The notes: generated from the letters alone by a model not told the origin. A stretch of DNA of 64,000 bases from Mesobacillus foraminis (GCF_004340465.1 NZ_SLVV01000008.1:282121-346120), one strand, 5' to 3'; counted from the first letter of the stretch, positions 42,805 through 51,224 are shown. Made by a program: numbers and translations.

Positions 42805-43353
42805 ATGTCTTATCTACCAACGATTTTAAAAGAAGTGGAAGCGGTCCTGGGACAGGTAGAAGAGGGAAAGCTGAAGGAAGTGGCAGAGCAGCTGGTAAAG
42901 GCGAAGCGAATCTTCGTCGTCGGAGAGGGACGTTCCGGCTTGATGGGAAAATCCTTCGCGATGCGGCTGATGCACCTCGGGGCAACGGTTTACGTGGTCG
43001 GGGAAACAATTACCCCATCGATTGAAGAAGGAGACTTGCTGGTGGCCATCTCAGGTTCCGGGACCACCAAAAATGTTGTGTGGACCGCGGAAAAGACCGG
43101 GTCGCTCGGGTGTTCAGTCATTGCTGTGACCACCAATCCCGAATCCCCGCTGGCGGCAGCTTCAACCGGGGTGGTCCACGTGCTGGCCGCAACCAAATAT
43201 CGCCGCGAAAACGAGCTAAAAACCATCCAGCCGCTCGGCTCCCTGTTCGATCAATGCGTGCATATCATCTTTGACTCCATTTGCTTGCAGTACAGTGAGC
43301 TGAAAGAAGTGGATCACGCGGAGGCCTTTGGAAGGCATAGTAATTTGGAGTAG
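42805..43353 (+). CDS. Divergent 6-phospho-3-hexuloisomerase-like SIS protein
   Basis: 182 residues, parallel to hxlB: FVVGEGRSGLMGKSFAMRLM, YVVGETITPSIEEGD, AISGSGTTKNVVWTAE and the same ending EAFGRHSNLE. It starts 3 nt after the lyase gene, so the pair is an operon. By family it interconverts a 3-keto and 2-keto hexose phosphate. Together with the preceding lyase and the kinase operon under the same operator, it suggests an unusual sugar route ending at fructose-6-phosphate or ribulose-5-phosphate. Confidence 0.8.
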   Translation: MSYLPTILKEVEAVLGQVEEGKLKEVAEQLVKAKRIFVVGEGRSGLMGKSFAMRLMHLGATVYVVGETITPSIEEGDLLVAISGSGTTKNVVWTAEKTGSLGCSVIAVTTNPESPLAAASTGVVHVLAATKYRRENELKTIQPLGSLFDQCVHIIFDSICLQYSELKEVDHAEAFGRHSNLE

Positions 43354-43361
43354 CAGCGAAC

Positions 43362-43460
43362 GGGGTCAGGCACCCTTTAGTTTACTAAAGGGTGCCTGAA
43401 CCGTGGTGCGGTAAAGTGCTAAAGGGGGTCAGACCCGCAGTGCGGTGAAGTACTAAAATA
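43362..43460. repeat. REP-like palindromic repeat
   Basis: TCAGGCACCCTTTAG (43366-43380) pairs perfectly with 43385-43399. A related half-unit follows (GGGGGTCAGACCC at about 43424), and both are followed by a G-TGCGGTRAAGTRCTAAA tail, so two diverged copies stand in tandem. The GGGTCAGGCACC/GGGTCAGACCC motif looks like a dispersed Bacillaceae palindrome. It may also stop transcription after the SIS gene. Confidence 0.55.
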
Positions 43461-43561
43461 ATCAAACGATTGATTAATTTGAGGTTGATAGGACAGGGTT
43501 AGTGGGCCCTTGGCCTAGAGTAAATGATTGTGGAAATTCAAATGTGAATTTTAGATATTGC

Positions 43562-43600
43562 AAAGAACGAGCTGGGTGTGATCAGCTCGTTCTTTTTATT
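43562..43600 (+). terminator. Strong intrinsic terminator
   Basis: A perfect 12-bp stem, AAAGAACGAGCT/AGCTCGTTCTTT, followed by TTATTTTT. No gene immediately precedes it besides the SIS gene 200 nt upstream. TAATCA-N6-TGATTA (about 43459-43476) lies between them. Confidence 0.75.
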
Positions 43601-43654
43601 TTTAGGAAAGGGACAGTCTATTTTACTAAGAAAGAAGGCCAAATCGCCTTGAAT

Positions 43655-44038
43655 GCCGCTTGAAAAATAAAAGGGCGGGATTGAAAGATAAAAATAGGTA
43701 ATTGAAATATAAATTCGATGGTTTGGAAAATAAAGTGGAGTTCTTGAAAAATAAGAGGTTGGCTTTGAAAAGTAAAAGGTGCGGAAGAGGCTCCTGGGTG
43801 CCGCTTGGAAAATAAAAGGGCGGAATTGAAAGATAAAAAGAGGTAATTGAAAAATAAATTCGATGGTTTGGAAAATAAAGTGGAGTTCATGAAAAATAAG
43901 AGGGGGGCTTTCGAAAATAAAAGGTGCGGAAGAGGCTCCTGGGTGCCGCTAGGAAAATAAAAGGGCGTAATTGAAAGATAAAAATAGGTAATTGAAAAAT
44001 AAATTCGACGGTTTGGAAAATAAAGTGGAGTTTTCGAG
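43655..44038. repeat. 21-bp phased repeat array, GAAAATAAA core (left part)
   Basis: The core TTGRAAAATAAA recurs with its TAA at 43668, 43689, 43710, 43731, 43752, 43773, then 43813, 43834, 43855, 43876, 43897, 43918, then 43958, 43979, 44001, 44022. Steps are 21 bp except for a 40-bp step carrying GCGGAAGAGGCTCCTGGGTG. Five 21-bp steps plus one 40-bp step make a 145-bp higher-order unit, present three times here. Between cores the 8-9 nt are variable. On the minus strand one frame stays open and gives a seven-residue repeat; I do not regard that as a gene. Confidence 0.9.
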
Positions 44039-45391
44039 GGAGTATAAATTATTTTGTGTAAATGAATTATTCTTTAATAAAAGTAAGGGGCATATCCCTA
44101 TAAACGCCACCTAAATATGGCTAGTGATTAGTCTTTTAGCCGGTCTCCAAAAATTATCTTGAACTGACTCTTACATTCTAGCCAACTTGGTATTGGGTTA
44201 CCCCATTTTTCTACTATACCTGTTGTAGCTAGATAAATGATTTTCCTAAGCGCATTGTCTGTCGGATATGCCGACTTGGTTTTCGTTACTTTTCTTAACT
44301 GCCTATGATAGCCTTCCACGGTATTGGTGGTATAGATCATTTTTCTTATATCGGATGTATAGGCAAAAAAGGCAGTTAACTCTACCCAGTTCTCTTCCCA
44401 AGAGGAAATTACTTTTTTATATTTGCTTGACCATTTTTCCTTAAGTTTACCGAATTGTAATTCCGCTTCTTCGATAACGGATGCTTTATAAACTTTCTTT
44501 AAGTCATTCATAAACTCTTGTCGATCCTTTGTAGCTACATACTTCATACTGTTTCTAATTTGATGTATGACACATAACTGAATATCTGTTTGCGGAAAAG
44601 TGGACTGTATTGCTTCGGAGAAGCCTGCAAGCCCGTCTTTACAGGCAATCAGGATATCTTCGACCCCTCGGTTTTTTAAATCTGTACAGACACTCAGCCA
44701 GAAACTGGCGCTCTCATTCTCACCAATCCAAATTCCAAGGATGTCTTTCACACCTTGAGAATTGACTCCAAGGACTGTATAGGCAGCTTTATTAATAATG
44801 CGGTTCTCATGACGTACTTTAAAGTGAATGGCATCCAAATAAACAATAGGATACACGCGTTCCAGTGGCCGGGATTGCCATTCAAAGACCTGTGGCAATA
44901 TCTTATCTGTAACTTTGCTTACTAGGCTGGGGGACACGTTGACTCCATAAATATCTTTCATATGGTCCTCGATGTCCCTAGTCGACATTCCTTTTGAATA
45001 TAGAGCAATAATTTGTTCTTCCAGACCGTTGATAGAGGTCTCATACTTTTTTACAATTTGAGGCTCGTATTCACCTTTTCGATCCCTAGGAATATGTAGC
45101 TGTGTGTTTCCGAATTTAGTTTTAATTGTTTTTTTACTGTATCCATTCCGACTATTACCTGAGTTATTTCCAATCTGGCTATGTTTCGAGTAACCTAAGT
45201 GTTCTTCAATCTCCGCCTCGAATACAAGCTGTAGCGTTTCTTTAAAGAGAACTTTCATCATGGCAAGAATATCGTCTACTGATTCACATTCCAGTGCTAG
45301 ATCCCTAATTGTTTTGTTTTCAAAGCTATGCATAAATGATCATCTCCTCATTGGAAGTTATAACCATTTACACAAAATTAAATACGCTCTC
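44039..45391 (-). mobile_element. IS256-family insertion sequence, complete
   Basis: 1353 bp bounded by 27-bp imperfect inverted repeats (44039-44065 and 45365-45391, 21 matches, inner 14 bp ATTTTGTGTAAATG identical) and flanked by an 8-bp target duplication GTTTTCGA (44031-44038 and 45392-45399). The single transposase gene is intact. Removing the element and one GTTTTCGA restores the 21-bp phase of the surrounding repeat array exactly (44022 to the next core), which proves the boundaries. Confidence 0.93.
44128..45333 (-). CDS. IS256 (mutator) family transposase
   Basis: 401 residues, full length. DDE catalytic residues lie in VYLDAIHFKVR, ILIACKDGLAGFSEAIQSTF and TNTVEGYHRQLRKV; ALYSKGMSTRDIEDHMKDIY and CVIHQIRNSMKYV are family hallmarks. 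No frameshift or stop interrupts it, so the copy may be active. ATG 45333 has GAGGAGATGATC upstream. Confidence 0.95.
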   Translation of the reverse strand: MHSFENKTIRDLALECESVDDILAMMKVLFKETLQLVFEAEIEEHLGYSKHSQIGNNSGNSRNGYSKKTIKTKFGNTQLHIPRDRKGEYEPQIVKKYETSINGLEEQIIALYSKGMSTRDIEDHMKDIYGVNVSPSLVSKVTDKILPQVFEWQSRPLERVYPIVYLDAIHFKVRHENRIINKAAYTVLGVNSQGVKDILGIWIGENESASFWLSVCTDLKNRGVEDILIACKDGLAGFSEAIQSTFPQTDIQLCVIHQIRNSMKYVATKDRQEFMNDLKKVYKASVIEEAELQFGKLKEKWSSKYKKVISSWEENWVELTAFFAYTSDIRKMIYTTNTVEGYHRQLRKVTKTKSAYPTDNALRKIIYLATTGIVEKWGNPIPSWLECKSQFKIIFGDRLKD

Positions 45392-45640
45392 GTTTTCGAA
45401 AAATAAGAGGGTGGCTTTGGGAAATAGAAGGTGCAGGAAGGCCCCCGAAATGCTGCTTGGAAAATAAACTAGTGAAATTGAAAAATAAAAATAGCTGTTT
45501 GGAAAATAAATAAGTGATTTGGAAAATAAAGTAGAGTTTTTGAAAAATAAGAGGTCCGTTTTGGAAAATAGAAGTTGCAGGAAGGCCACCAGATTGCCGC
45601 TTGGAAAAAAAGTCGAGTTATTAAAAAATAAATTTCTCTT
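45392..45640. repeat. 21-bp phased repeat array, GAAAATAAA core (right part)
   Basis: Continuation of the array split by the IS element: cores at 45404, 45425 (TAG), 45465, 45486, 45507, 45527, 45548, 45569, about 45609 and 45630. The 40-bp interruption with GCAGGAAGGC-CC recurs at the expected place, so the higher-order unit continues, though more diverged than on the left. Confidence 0.85.
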
Positions 45641-45659
45641 GCCTCCGTCATTATTTAAG

Positions 45660-45681
45660 GGTTACTATACATGTAGTAACC
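45660..45681 (+). promoter_or_regulatory. Palindromic operator upstream of pbuE
   Basis: GGTTACTA-N6-TAGTAACC, perfect 8-bp arms. A plausible promoter (TTGCCT, 18 nt, TACTAT) overlaps it at the -10 box. The same arm pattern, GGTTACYA-N6-TAGTAAYC, occurs in the pdp promoter at 48617-48638. Confidence 0.65.
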
Positions 45682-45728
45682 TTTTGGATAATCAATTAAC
45701 ATCATTTTGAAAGGAGGCACGATATCTC

Positions 45729-46904
45729 TTGAATTTTAGGATTTATTTGTTGGCGATTGTTTCGTTTGTGGTTGGGATGGCCGAGCTGATTGTCGGGGGG
45801 ATCCTGGACATTGTGGCTGGCGGCCTGGAGATTTCGCTCAGTAAAGCGGGCGAGCTGATTACGATTTATTCACTGGTGTTTGCGATTGCGTCTCCTGTGC
45901 TTCTGACCTTGACGGCGAAAGTGGAGCGGAAAAAGCTGCTGCTGGTGACGCTGGTGCTGTTCTTCTTTGGGAATCTTGTGGCGTTTTTCGCTCCTAATTA
46001 CTGGGTGATTTTTCTGTCACGCATTATCTCGGCCGCGAGCGGTTCGCTGTTGGTGGTGTTGTGTGTGACGATTGCGTCCAGCATTGTGAAAGAGGAGTTC
46101 CGGGCCCGGGCCATTGGCATTATCTTCATGGGAATCAGCGGCTCCCTTGTTTTAGGGGTGCCGATTGGACTTGTGATCGGAAATCAGTTTGGCTGGCGCT
46201 CGCCGTTCCTGTTTATTGCGGCGCTTACCCTGGTTTCGATGGCCGGAGTTTATTTCATGTTAAATAAAATCCAGCCGAAGCCGATGGTATCTTTGGGTGA
46301 GCAGTTAAGGACTCTGAAGAATTCAAAGATTTTGTTTGCCCAGCTGGCATCTGCCTTATTTTTAACAGGGCATTTAACGCTTTATGCTTACCTGACTCCG
46401 TTTCTTCAGAGTGCTTTGAACCTTAATTCCACCTGGATCTCCATTTTTTATTTTATCTTTGGTGTGTCTGCGGTGATCGGCGGCGGACTTGGCGGATTCA
46501 TGGCGGACAAGTGGGGTTCGAAGCGGAGCATTTTGACGATTATCATCGTTTTTGGCGTGGCGCTGATCTCACTGCCTAAGGCAGCCTTTTCGATTACGCT
46601 CTTTGTCATTTTGATGATGATCTGGAGCATGCTGAGCTGGGCGATTTCTCCCGCGCAGCAGAACTATCTGATCGAAACCTCGCCGGAAACGGCTGATATC
46701 CAGCAAAGCCTGAACAATTCAGCCCTGCATCTCGGCATTGCGTTAGGCTCGGTCATTGGCGGTGTGGTCATTAATCATTATTCTGTCATGCATAACGCAG
46801 CTGTTGGCGGAATCTTTGTCTTCCTTTCCCTGCTCTGTGCGATCTATTCGATTACACGGGGTCAGGTGAAAAGCACGAGCAGAGAGGCTCAAGAAATTAT
46901 TTAG
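45729..46904 (+). CDS. pbuE: Purine base/nucleoside efflux MFS transporter (PbuE-like)
   Basis: 391 residues, 12 membrane segments, close in pattern to Bacillus PbuE: VGMAELIVGGILDIVA, LTAKVERKKLLLVTL, RARAIGIIFMGISGSLVLGV and LSWAISPAQQNYLIE. PbuE exports adenine and hypoxanthine. TTG start with GGAGG 11 nt upstream. Bacillus subtilis pbuE has an adenine riboswitch; here none is visible, and a palindromic operator is found instead. It is directly followed by deoD, so export may balance base release by nucleoside phosphorolysis. Confidence 0.82.
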   Translation: MNFRIYLLAIVSFVVGMAELIVGGILDIVAGGLEISLSKAGELITIYSLVFAIASPVLLTLTAKVERKKLLLVTLVLFFFGNLVAFFAPNYWVIFLSRIISAASGSLLVVLCVTIASSIVKEEFRARAIGIIFMGISGSLVLGVPIGLVIGNQFGWRSPFLFIAALTLVSMAGVYFMLNKIQPKPMVSLGEQLRTLKNSKILFAQLASALFLTGHLTLYAYLTPFLQSALNLNSTWISIFYFIFGVSAVIGGGLGGFMADKWGSKRSILTIIIVFGVALISLPKAAFSITLFVILMMIWSMLSWAISPAQQNYLIETSPETADIQQSLNNSALHLGIALGSVIGGVVINHYSVMHNAAVGGIFVFLSLLCAIYSITRGQVKSTSREAQEII

Positions 46905-46915
46905 AGGAGGTGGAC

Positions 46916-46960
46916 GTGGTGATGAACAGGGGAGACCTCTTCATCATCATGTGTAAATGA
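46916..46960 (+). CDS. 13-15 residue leader peptide coupled to deoD
   Basis: In-frame GTG GTG ATG codons (46916, 46919, 46922) follow GAGGAGG (46904-46910) and open a mini-frame reading [12 protein letters not shown], ending in TGA at 46958-46960. That stop overlaps the deoD ATG (ATGA). deoD itself has no ribosome binding site at normal distance, so ribosomes probably reach it through this leader. Whether the peptide has a sensing role is unknown. Confidence 0.5.
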   Translation: MVMNRGDLFIIMCK

Positions 46961-47664
46961 GTGTTCATATTAATGCAAAACAAGGTGAAATCGCTGAAAA
47001 AATCCTGCTGCCTGGAGATCCTTTGCGGGCCAAGTACATTGCCGAGACGTTTCTCGAGGATGTGACCTGCTATAACGAGGTGCGTGGAATGCTTGGTTTT
47101 ACAGGAACGTATAAAGGAGAAAGAGTCTCCGTCCAGGGAACCGGCATGGGGATTCCATCGATCTCTATTTACGTGAATGAACTGATTCGTGAATACGGCG
47201 TGAAAAACCTGATTCGTGTAGGTTCCTGCGGGGCGATCCACGATGATCTCCATGTGCGCGATGTCATCCTTGCCATGACAGCTTCGACGGATTCGAATAT
47301 GAACTCCCTTACGTTCCCGGGGATTGACTATGCTCCGTGTGCCAACTTTGATTTGCTGAACAAGGCTTATCAAATCGGCCAGGAACAGGGCATTGAAATG
47401 AAAGCTGGAAATGTCCTTTCTGCGGATGTTTTTTACCGTGACAGCATGGACATTGTGAAGAAGCTTGGGGATTATGGCGTAATGGCGGTTGAAATGGAAA
47501 CTGCGGCGCTTTATACATTGGCTGCAAAATACGGAGTGAAGGCTCTGTCCATCCTTACAGTAAGCGACCATATTTTTAACGGGGAAGATACAACGGCCGA
47601 AGAAAGACAGACAACCTTTAATGACATGATGGTTGTGGCACTCGAGGCGATCATTAATCAATAA
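46957..47664 (+). CDS. deoD: Purine-nucleoside phosphorylase, DeoD type
   Basis: Hexameric phosphorylase splitting purine (deoxy)ribonucleosides into base and (deoxy)ribose-1-phosphate. 235 residues: [15 protein letters not shown] (phosphate site), [34 protein letters not shown] (nucleoside-binding Glu) and [14 protein letters not shown] 46957 overlaps the stop of a leader peptide. In one transcription unit with the base exporter pbuE, ended by a clear terminator. Confidence 0.95.
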   Translation: MSVHINAKQGEIAEKILLPGDPLRAKYIAETFLEDVTCYNEVRGMLGFTGTYKGERVSVQGTGMGIPSISIYVNELIREYGVKNLIRVGSCGAIHDDLHVRDVILAMTASTDSNMNSLTFPGIDYAPCANFDLLNKAYQIGQEQGIEMKAGNVLSADVFYRDSMDIVKKLGDYGVMAVEMETAALYTLAAKYGVKALSILTVSDHIFNGEDTTAEERQTTFNDMMVVALEAIINQ

Positions 47665-47671
47665 CAAAAAC

Positions 47672-47702
47672 AAGCAGGGGAGCGTCCCCTGCCTGTTTTT
47701 TA
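47672..47702. terminator. Terminator after deoD
   Basis: GCAGGGGA pairs with TCCCCTGC around GCG, then CTGTTTTTT; convergent with the trmB-type gene whose stop it overlaps. Confidence 0.8.
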
Positions 47703-48464
47703 ATAGCGCAGCCTTAATAAAAGATTCTTGATTTCCTCATCCTGCATCAGCTGGTCTTCATATTTCCTCGTGATTCTGGCCAGGGCAACATCATGGTAGA
47801 AGAATTCCGCAAAAAATTTAACAAATGGCCCTGATCGGGTAATCATCGCCTGCCAGGAGTCATTTTCAACGCCGGCGAACAGGATGCTCTCCTCATCGAC
47901 AATGATTAAGCGGTTTTTCTCCAGCTTCTGATGTTCCTGATTGGGAGACAGATTGTAGTAGGTGGACAGCGGAATGTCTTCTTCTAGCTCTCCGACAATG
48001 AGGGCCTCGATTTTTACTCCGGCCTGTTCCTTTTCCAGTAACAGCGGCAAATATTCCTCCAGCTCGTCTTTCCAGAGTGAAATATGGATGGAGTACCTTG
48101 CTTCCTCGAGCAGCTGTTTTCCTTGCAGCACGATGGAGGAATCGACCTTCAGGCTCCATACCCGGTCATCGGTAACAATTTTTTTACCAGTATTGTTTTT
48201 CAATTGTTCAAGGTTGGACTGAAATTCCTTCGTCAGCTTTTCGATTACAAGCTGTAAGGGCAGGGCCGTATAGAGCTTTTTCTTTTCAGAAACGGAATCG
48301 AGGACTAACCCTTTTTCGATCATCCGCGAGATCACTTCGTATACTTTTGCCTTTGGAACCCCGGAGTACTTTACAATGAGCGTGGCATCCAGCGGCTCAT
48401 CTGATGATGACAGAACCTCGTATACTTTGCTTTCATATTGTGAAAATCCAAATTTTTGCAGCAT
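47700..48464 (-). CDS. TrmB-family transcriptional regulator
   Basis: 254 residues. Winged-helix TrmB domain at about 1-70 (FGFSQYESKVYEVLSSSDEP, SGVPKAKVYEVISRMIEKGL), a coiled-coil-like stretch, then the TrmB C-terminal sugar/phospholipase-D-like domain (SIHISLWKDELEEYLPLLLE, IVDEESILFAGVEND). TrmB proteins bind sugars or sugar phosphates. It stands between pbuE-deoD and the divergent pdp operon and is the only regulator in this block, which makes it the likely reader of the palindrome shared by both promoters. No DeoR-type regulator is present. Confidence 0.85.
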   Translation of the reverse strand: MLQKFGFSQYESKVYEVLSSSDEPLDATLIVKYSGVPKAKVYEVISRMIEKGLVLDSVSEKKKLYTALPLQLVIEKLTKEFQSNLEQLKNNTGKKIVTDDRVWSLKVDSSIVLQGKQLLEEARYSIHISLWKDELEEYLPLLLEKEQAGVKIEALIVGELEEDIPLSTYYNLSPNQEHQKLEKNRLIIVDEESILFAGVENDSWQAMITRSGPFVKFFAEFFYHDVALARITRKYEDQLMQDEEIKNLLLRLRY

Positions 48465-48605
48465 GATGACGACCTCTTTTTATTAAAATTTCCAAGATAC
48501 AGAATAGATTGATTTCATTCTATGAGATTAAAAATGTTTTGTAAATGCCTGTTAAGCTGGCAATTTTTTTACCAACATTTAAAATTCTAACATTTATTTT
48601 TCCTC

Positions 48606-48638
48606 TTTACAGAAAGGGTTACCACTGATATAGTAATC
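48606..48638 (+). promoter_or_regulatory. pdp operon promoter with palindromic operator
   Basis: TTTACA (48606-48611) and TATAGT (48629-48634) are exactly 17 nt apart. GGTTACCA-N6-TAGTAATC (48617-48638) fills the spacer and -10 box, so a bound protein would block RNA polymerase. It is the same pattern as at 45660. Confidence 0.7.
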
Positions 48639-48718
48639 TCGTAGTTATCGTTATTGTACAATTGTTCCCCTGGAACCACAATAGGGGATTCTATCAGGTT
48701 AAAATTTTTTAATGAAAA

Positions 48719-48732
48719 TGAAAGCGCTCGCG
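48719..48732 (+). promoter_or_regulatory. cre-like site in the pdp leader
   Basis: TGAAAGCGCTCGCG matches 12 of 14 cre positions, about 85 nt after the expected transcription start: a roadblock position. Confidence 0.5.
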
Positions 48733-48755
48733 GTAGCGCATTAGGAGGAACCAGC

Positions 48756-50057
48756 ATGAGAATGGTTGATCTTATTGAAAAAAAGCGTGATGGATACGAG
48801 TTAACAAAAGAAGAAATTCAATTTATGATAGAAGGATTTACAAGCGGGGATATACCTGACTATCAAATGTCAGCGTTTTCGATGGCCGTTTTCTTCAAGG
48901 GAATGACAAAAGAGGAACGCGTCCATTTGACACAGGCGATGGTTGAGTCCGGTGATCAGATTGATCTTTCCGGGATTGAAGGGATCAAGGTCGATAAACA
49001 CAGCACAGGCGGTGTTGGCGATACGACTACTTTGGTGCTTGCGCCGCTCGTTGCTTCAGTGGGTGTGCCGGTGGCTAAAATGTCAGGCCGCGGACTTGGT
49101 CACACAGGAGGAACCATCGACAAGCTTGAATCCGTAGAAGGTTTCCATGTGGAAATTACAAATGATGAATTTACTCACCTTGTGAATACTAACAAAGTGG
49201 CAGTCATTGGACAGAGTGCCAACCTGACACCGGCGGACAAAAAGCTTTATGCGCTCAGAGATGTAACCGCTACAGTGGACTCCATTCCGCTGATCGCGAG
49301 CTCGATTATGAGTAAAAAGATTGCTGCTGGAGCCGATACGATTGTTCTTGATGTTAAAACAGGCAGCGGAGCGTTCATGAAAAGCCTTGATGATGCAAAG
49401 GATCTGGCCCAGACGATGGTGGACATCGGAAACGGTGTAGGACGCAAGACTAAAGCCATCATTTCTGATATGAGCCAGCCGCTCGGATTTGCAGTCGGCA
49501 ATGCGCTGGAAGTGAAGGAAGCAATTGATACGCTTAAAGGCGAAGGACCTGAAGATCTGCATGAGCTGTGCCTGACTCTTGGCAGCCACATGGTGGTGCT
49601 TTCAGGGAAAGCGGAGAACGACAGCCAGGCGCGTGAAATGCTGGAAGATTCCATGAAAAACGGAAAGGCATTGGAGGCTTTTAAAACCTTCCTTGGTGCC
49701 CAGGGCGGAGATGCTTCGGTTGTGGATGAGCCGGCAAAGCTTCCGACTGCGTCTTATCAAATCAGCGTTCCAGCTAAAACTTCAGGCTTTGTAGCTGAAA
49801 TCACTGCAGAGGAAATTGGAATTGCCGCGATGATGCTGGGAGCGGGAAGGGTGACAAAGGATTCTGTCATTGATTTGGCCGTTGGTGTGGTTCTCAACAA
49901 GAAAGTCGGGGACAAGGTCCAGGAAGGCGAGGCGCTGGCCACCATTCACAGCAACCAGGAAAACGTGGATGAAGTGATGGAAAAGATTAACGCCGCTTAC
50001 AGGCTTACTGGTGAAAAGGTAGACAAGCCGACCCTGATTTATACCGAAATTCACTAA
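48756..50057 (+). CDS. pdp: Pyrimidine-nucleoside phosphorylase
   Basis: Phosphorolysis of uridine, thymidine and deoxyuridine. 433 residues: [19 protein letters not shown], the phosphate/nucleoside signature [36 protein letters not shown] and [19 protein letters not shown] 48756 with TTAGGAGGA upstream is chosen; the frame is open 34 codons further up but without a start signal. First gene of pdp-deoC-cdd-nupC. Confidence 0.96.
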   Translation: MRMVDLIEKKRDGYELTKEEIQFMIEGFTSGDIPDYQMSAFSMAVFFKGMTKEERVHLTQAMVESGDQIDLSGIEGIKVDKHSTGGVGDTTTLVLAPLVASVGVPVAKMSGRGLGHTGGTIDKLESVEGFHVEITNDEFTHLVNTNKVAVIGQSANLTPADKKLYALRDVTATVDSIPLIASSIMSKKIAAGADTIVLDVKTGSGAFMKSLDDAKDLAQTMVDIGNGVGRKTKAIISDMSQPLGFAVGNALEVKEAIDTLKGEGPEDLHELCLTLGSHMVVLSGKAENDSQAREMLEDSMKNGKALEAFKTFLGAQGGDASVVDEPAKLPTASYQISVPAKTSGFVAEITAEEIGIAAMMLGAGRVTKDSVIDLAVGVVLNKKVGDKVQEGEALATIHSNQENVDEVMEKINAAYRLTGEKVDKPTLIYTEIH

Positions 50058-50072
50058 GATGGAGGCAGGAAC

Positions 50073-50747
50073 ATGACAGCCAATTTAAATAGAATGATCG
50101 ACCATACATTATTAAAAGCAAATGCAACAAAAGCGGAAGTGACCAAGCTTCTAGAGGAAGCAAAGGAATACAAATTCGCATCCGTCTGCATTAATCCAAC
50201 GTGGGTTAAGACCGCAGCAGAATTTCTGAAGGATACACCTGAAGTGAAGGTCTGCACCGTCATCGGGTTCCCGCTAGGGGCATCAACTCCGGAAGTCAAG
50301 GCGTTTGAAACAAAGAATGCCATCGAAAACGGCGCGGACGAAGTGGACATGGTGATCAACATCGGCGCCCTGAAGGACGAGCAGTTTGACCTGGTTGAAA
50401 AAGATATCAAAGGTGTTGTGGATGCCGCGAAAGGCAAAGCGCTGACAAAGGTGATCATTGAAACCAGCCTCCTCACAGATGAGGAAAAAGTGAAGGCCTG
50501 CCAGCTGGCTGTTTCAGCCGGAGCGGACTTTGTCAAAACCTCCACTGGTTTCTCAACTGGCGGCGCGACGGTGGAAGATGTTGCGCTGATGAGAAAAACA
50601 GTCGGACCAGACGTCGGTGTGAAGGCTTCAGGCGGTGTCAGGAGCCTGGAGGATGCAGAAGGTGTGGTCAAAGCCGGCGCCAATCGGATTGGGGCTAGCT
50701 CCGGTGTGGCCATCATGAACGGCCAGAAATCCTCTTCTTCTTATTAA
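50073..50747 (+). CDS. deoC: Deoxyribose-phosphate aldolase
   Basis: Splits deoxyribose-5-phosphate into glyceraldehyde-3-phosphate and acetaldehyde. 224 residues: [41 protein letters not shown], the Schiff-base lysine in [14 protein letters not shown] and [13 protein letters not shown]. 15 nt after pdp with ATGGAGGCAGG. Takes up the sugar phosphate from pdp and deoD after mutase action (no deoB in the window). Confidence 0.96.
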   Translation: MTANLNRMIDHTLLKANATKAEVTKLLEEAKEYKFASVCINPTWVKTAAEFLKDTPEVKVCTVIGFPLGASTPEVKAFETKNAIENGADEVDMVINIGALKDEQFDLVEKDIKGVVDAAKGKALTKVIIETSLLTDEEKVKACQLAVSAGADFVKTSTGFSTGGATVEDVALMRKTVGPDVGVKASGGVRSLEDAEGVVKAGANRIGASSGVAIMNGQKSSSSY

Positions 50748-50816
50748 AAACAGATGGGCTGGCCTAGTGCCAGCCTGTATGCTCAAACCAAATCACTGTT
50801 GAACGGAGAATGAACG

Positions 50817-51215
50817 ATGGATATGAAAACATTAATTCACCAGGCTATTGAAGCCCGGAAAAAAGCGCATACTCCTTATTCAAACTTTCAGGTAGGGGCG
50901 GCCGTTTTAACTAAAAATAAGCAGGTGTTCCTTGGCTGCAACATTGAAAATGCTTCTTACGGACTGACTAACTGTGCCGAACGAACGGCCATTTTTAAAG
51001 CGGTTTCGGAAGGGGAAAAGCATATTGAAGCCATTGCGGTTGTTGGGGACACAGATGGCCCAATTTCACCATGCGGTGCCTGCCGTCAAGTGCTGGCTGA
51101 ATTTTGTGATGAACACACGAAGGTTTATTTAACGAATCTAAAGGGTGACACGATCGAGACTACGATTCAGGATTTGCTGCCAGGCTACTTTTCTTCAAAG
51201 GATCTTGGAAAATAG
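50817..51215 (+). CDS. cdd: Cytidine deaminase
   Basis: Zinc-dependent deamination of cytidine and deoxycytidine to uridine and deoxyuridine, the pdp substrates. 132 residues with YSNFQVGAAVL, NCAERTAIF (zinc Cys and catalytic Glu) and PCGACRQVLAEF (two zinc Cys). ATG 50817 with GAACGGAGAATGAACG upstream. Homotetrameric short form. Confidence 0.96.
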   Translation: MDMKTLIHQAIEARKKAHTPYSNFQVGAAVLTKNKQVFLGCNIENASYGLTNCAERTAIFKAVSEGEKHIEAIAVVGDTDGPISPCGACRQVLAEFCDEHTKVYLTNLKGDTIETTIQDLLPGYFSSKDLGK

Positions 51216-51224
51216 GTTTGTAAA

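Noticed and set aside
43618-43890. Open frames on the minus strand with periodic IFQxxxF / YFPxxx residues
   Set aside because: They result from a 21-bp (seven-codon) DNA period; the repeat continues regardless of frame ends and there is no ribosome binding site.
45636-45728. Adenine riboswitch upstream of pbuE
   Set aside because: The leader is too short and shows no three-way junction; only a simple palindrome is present.
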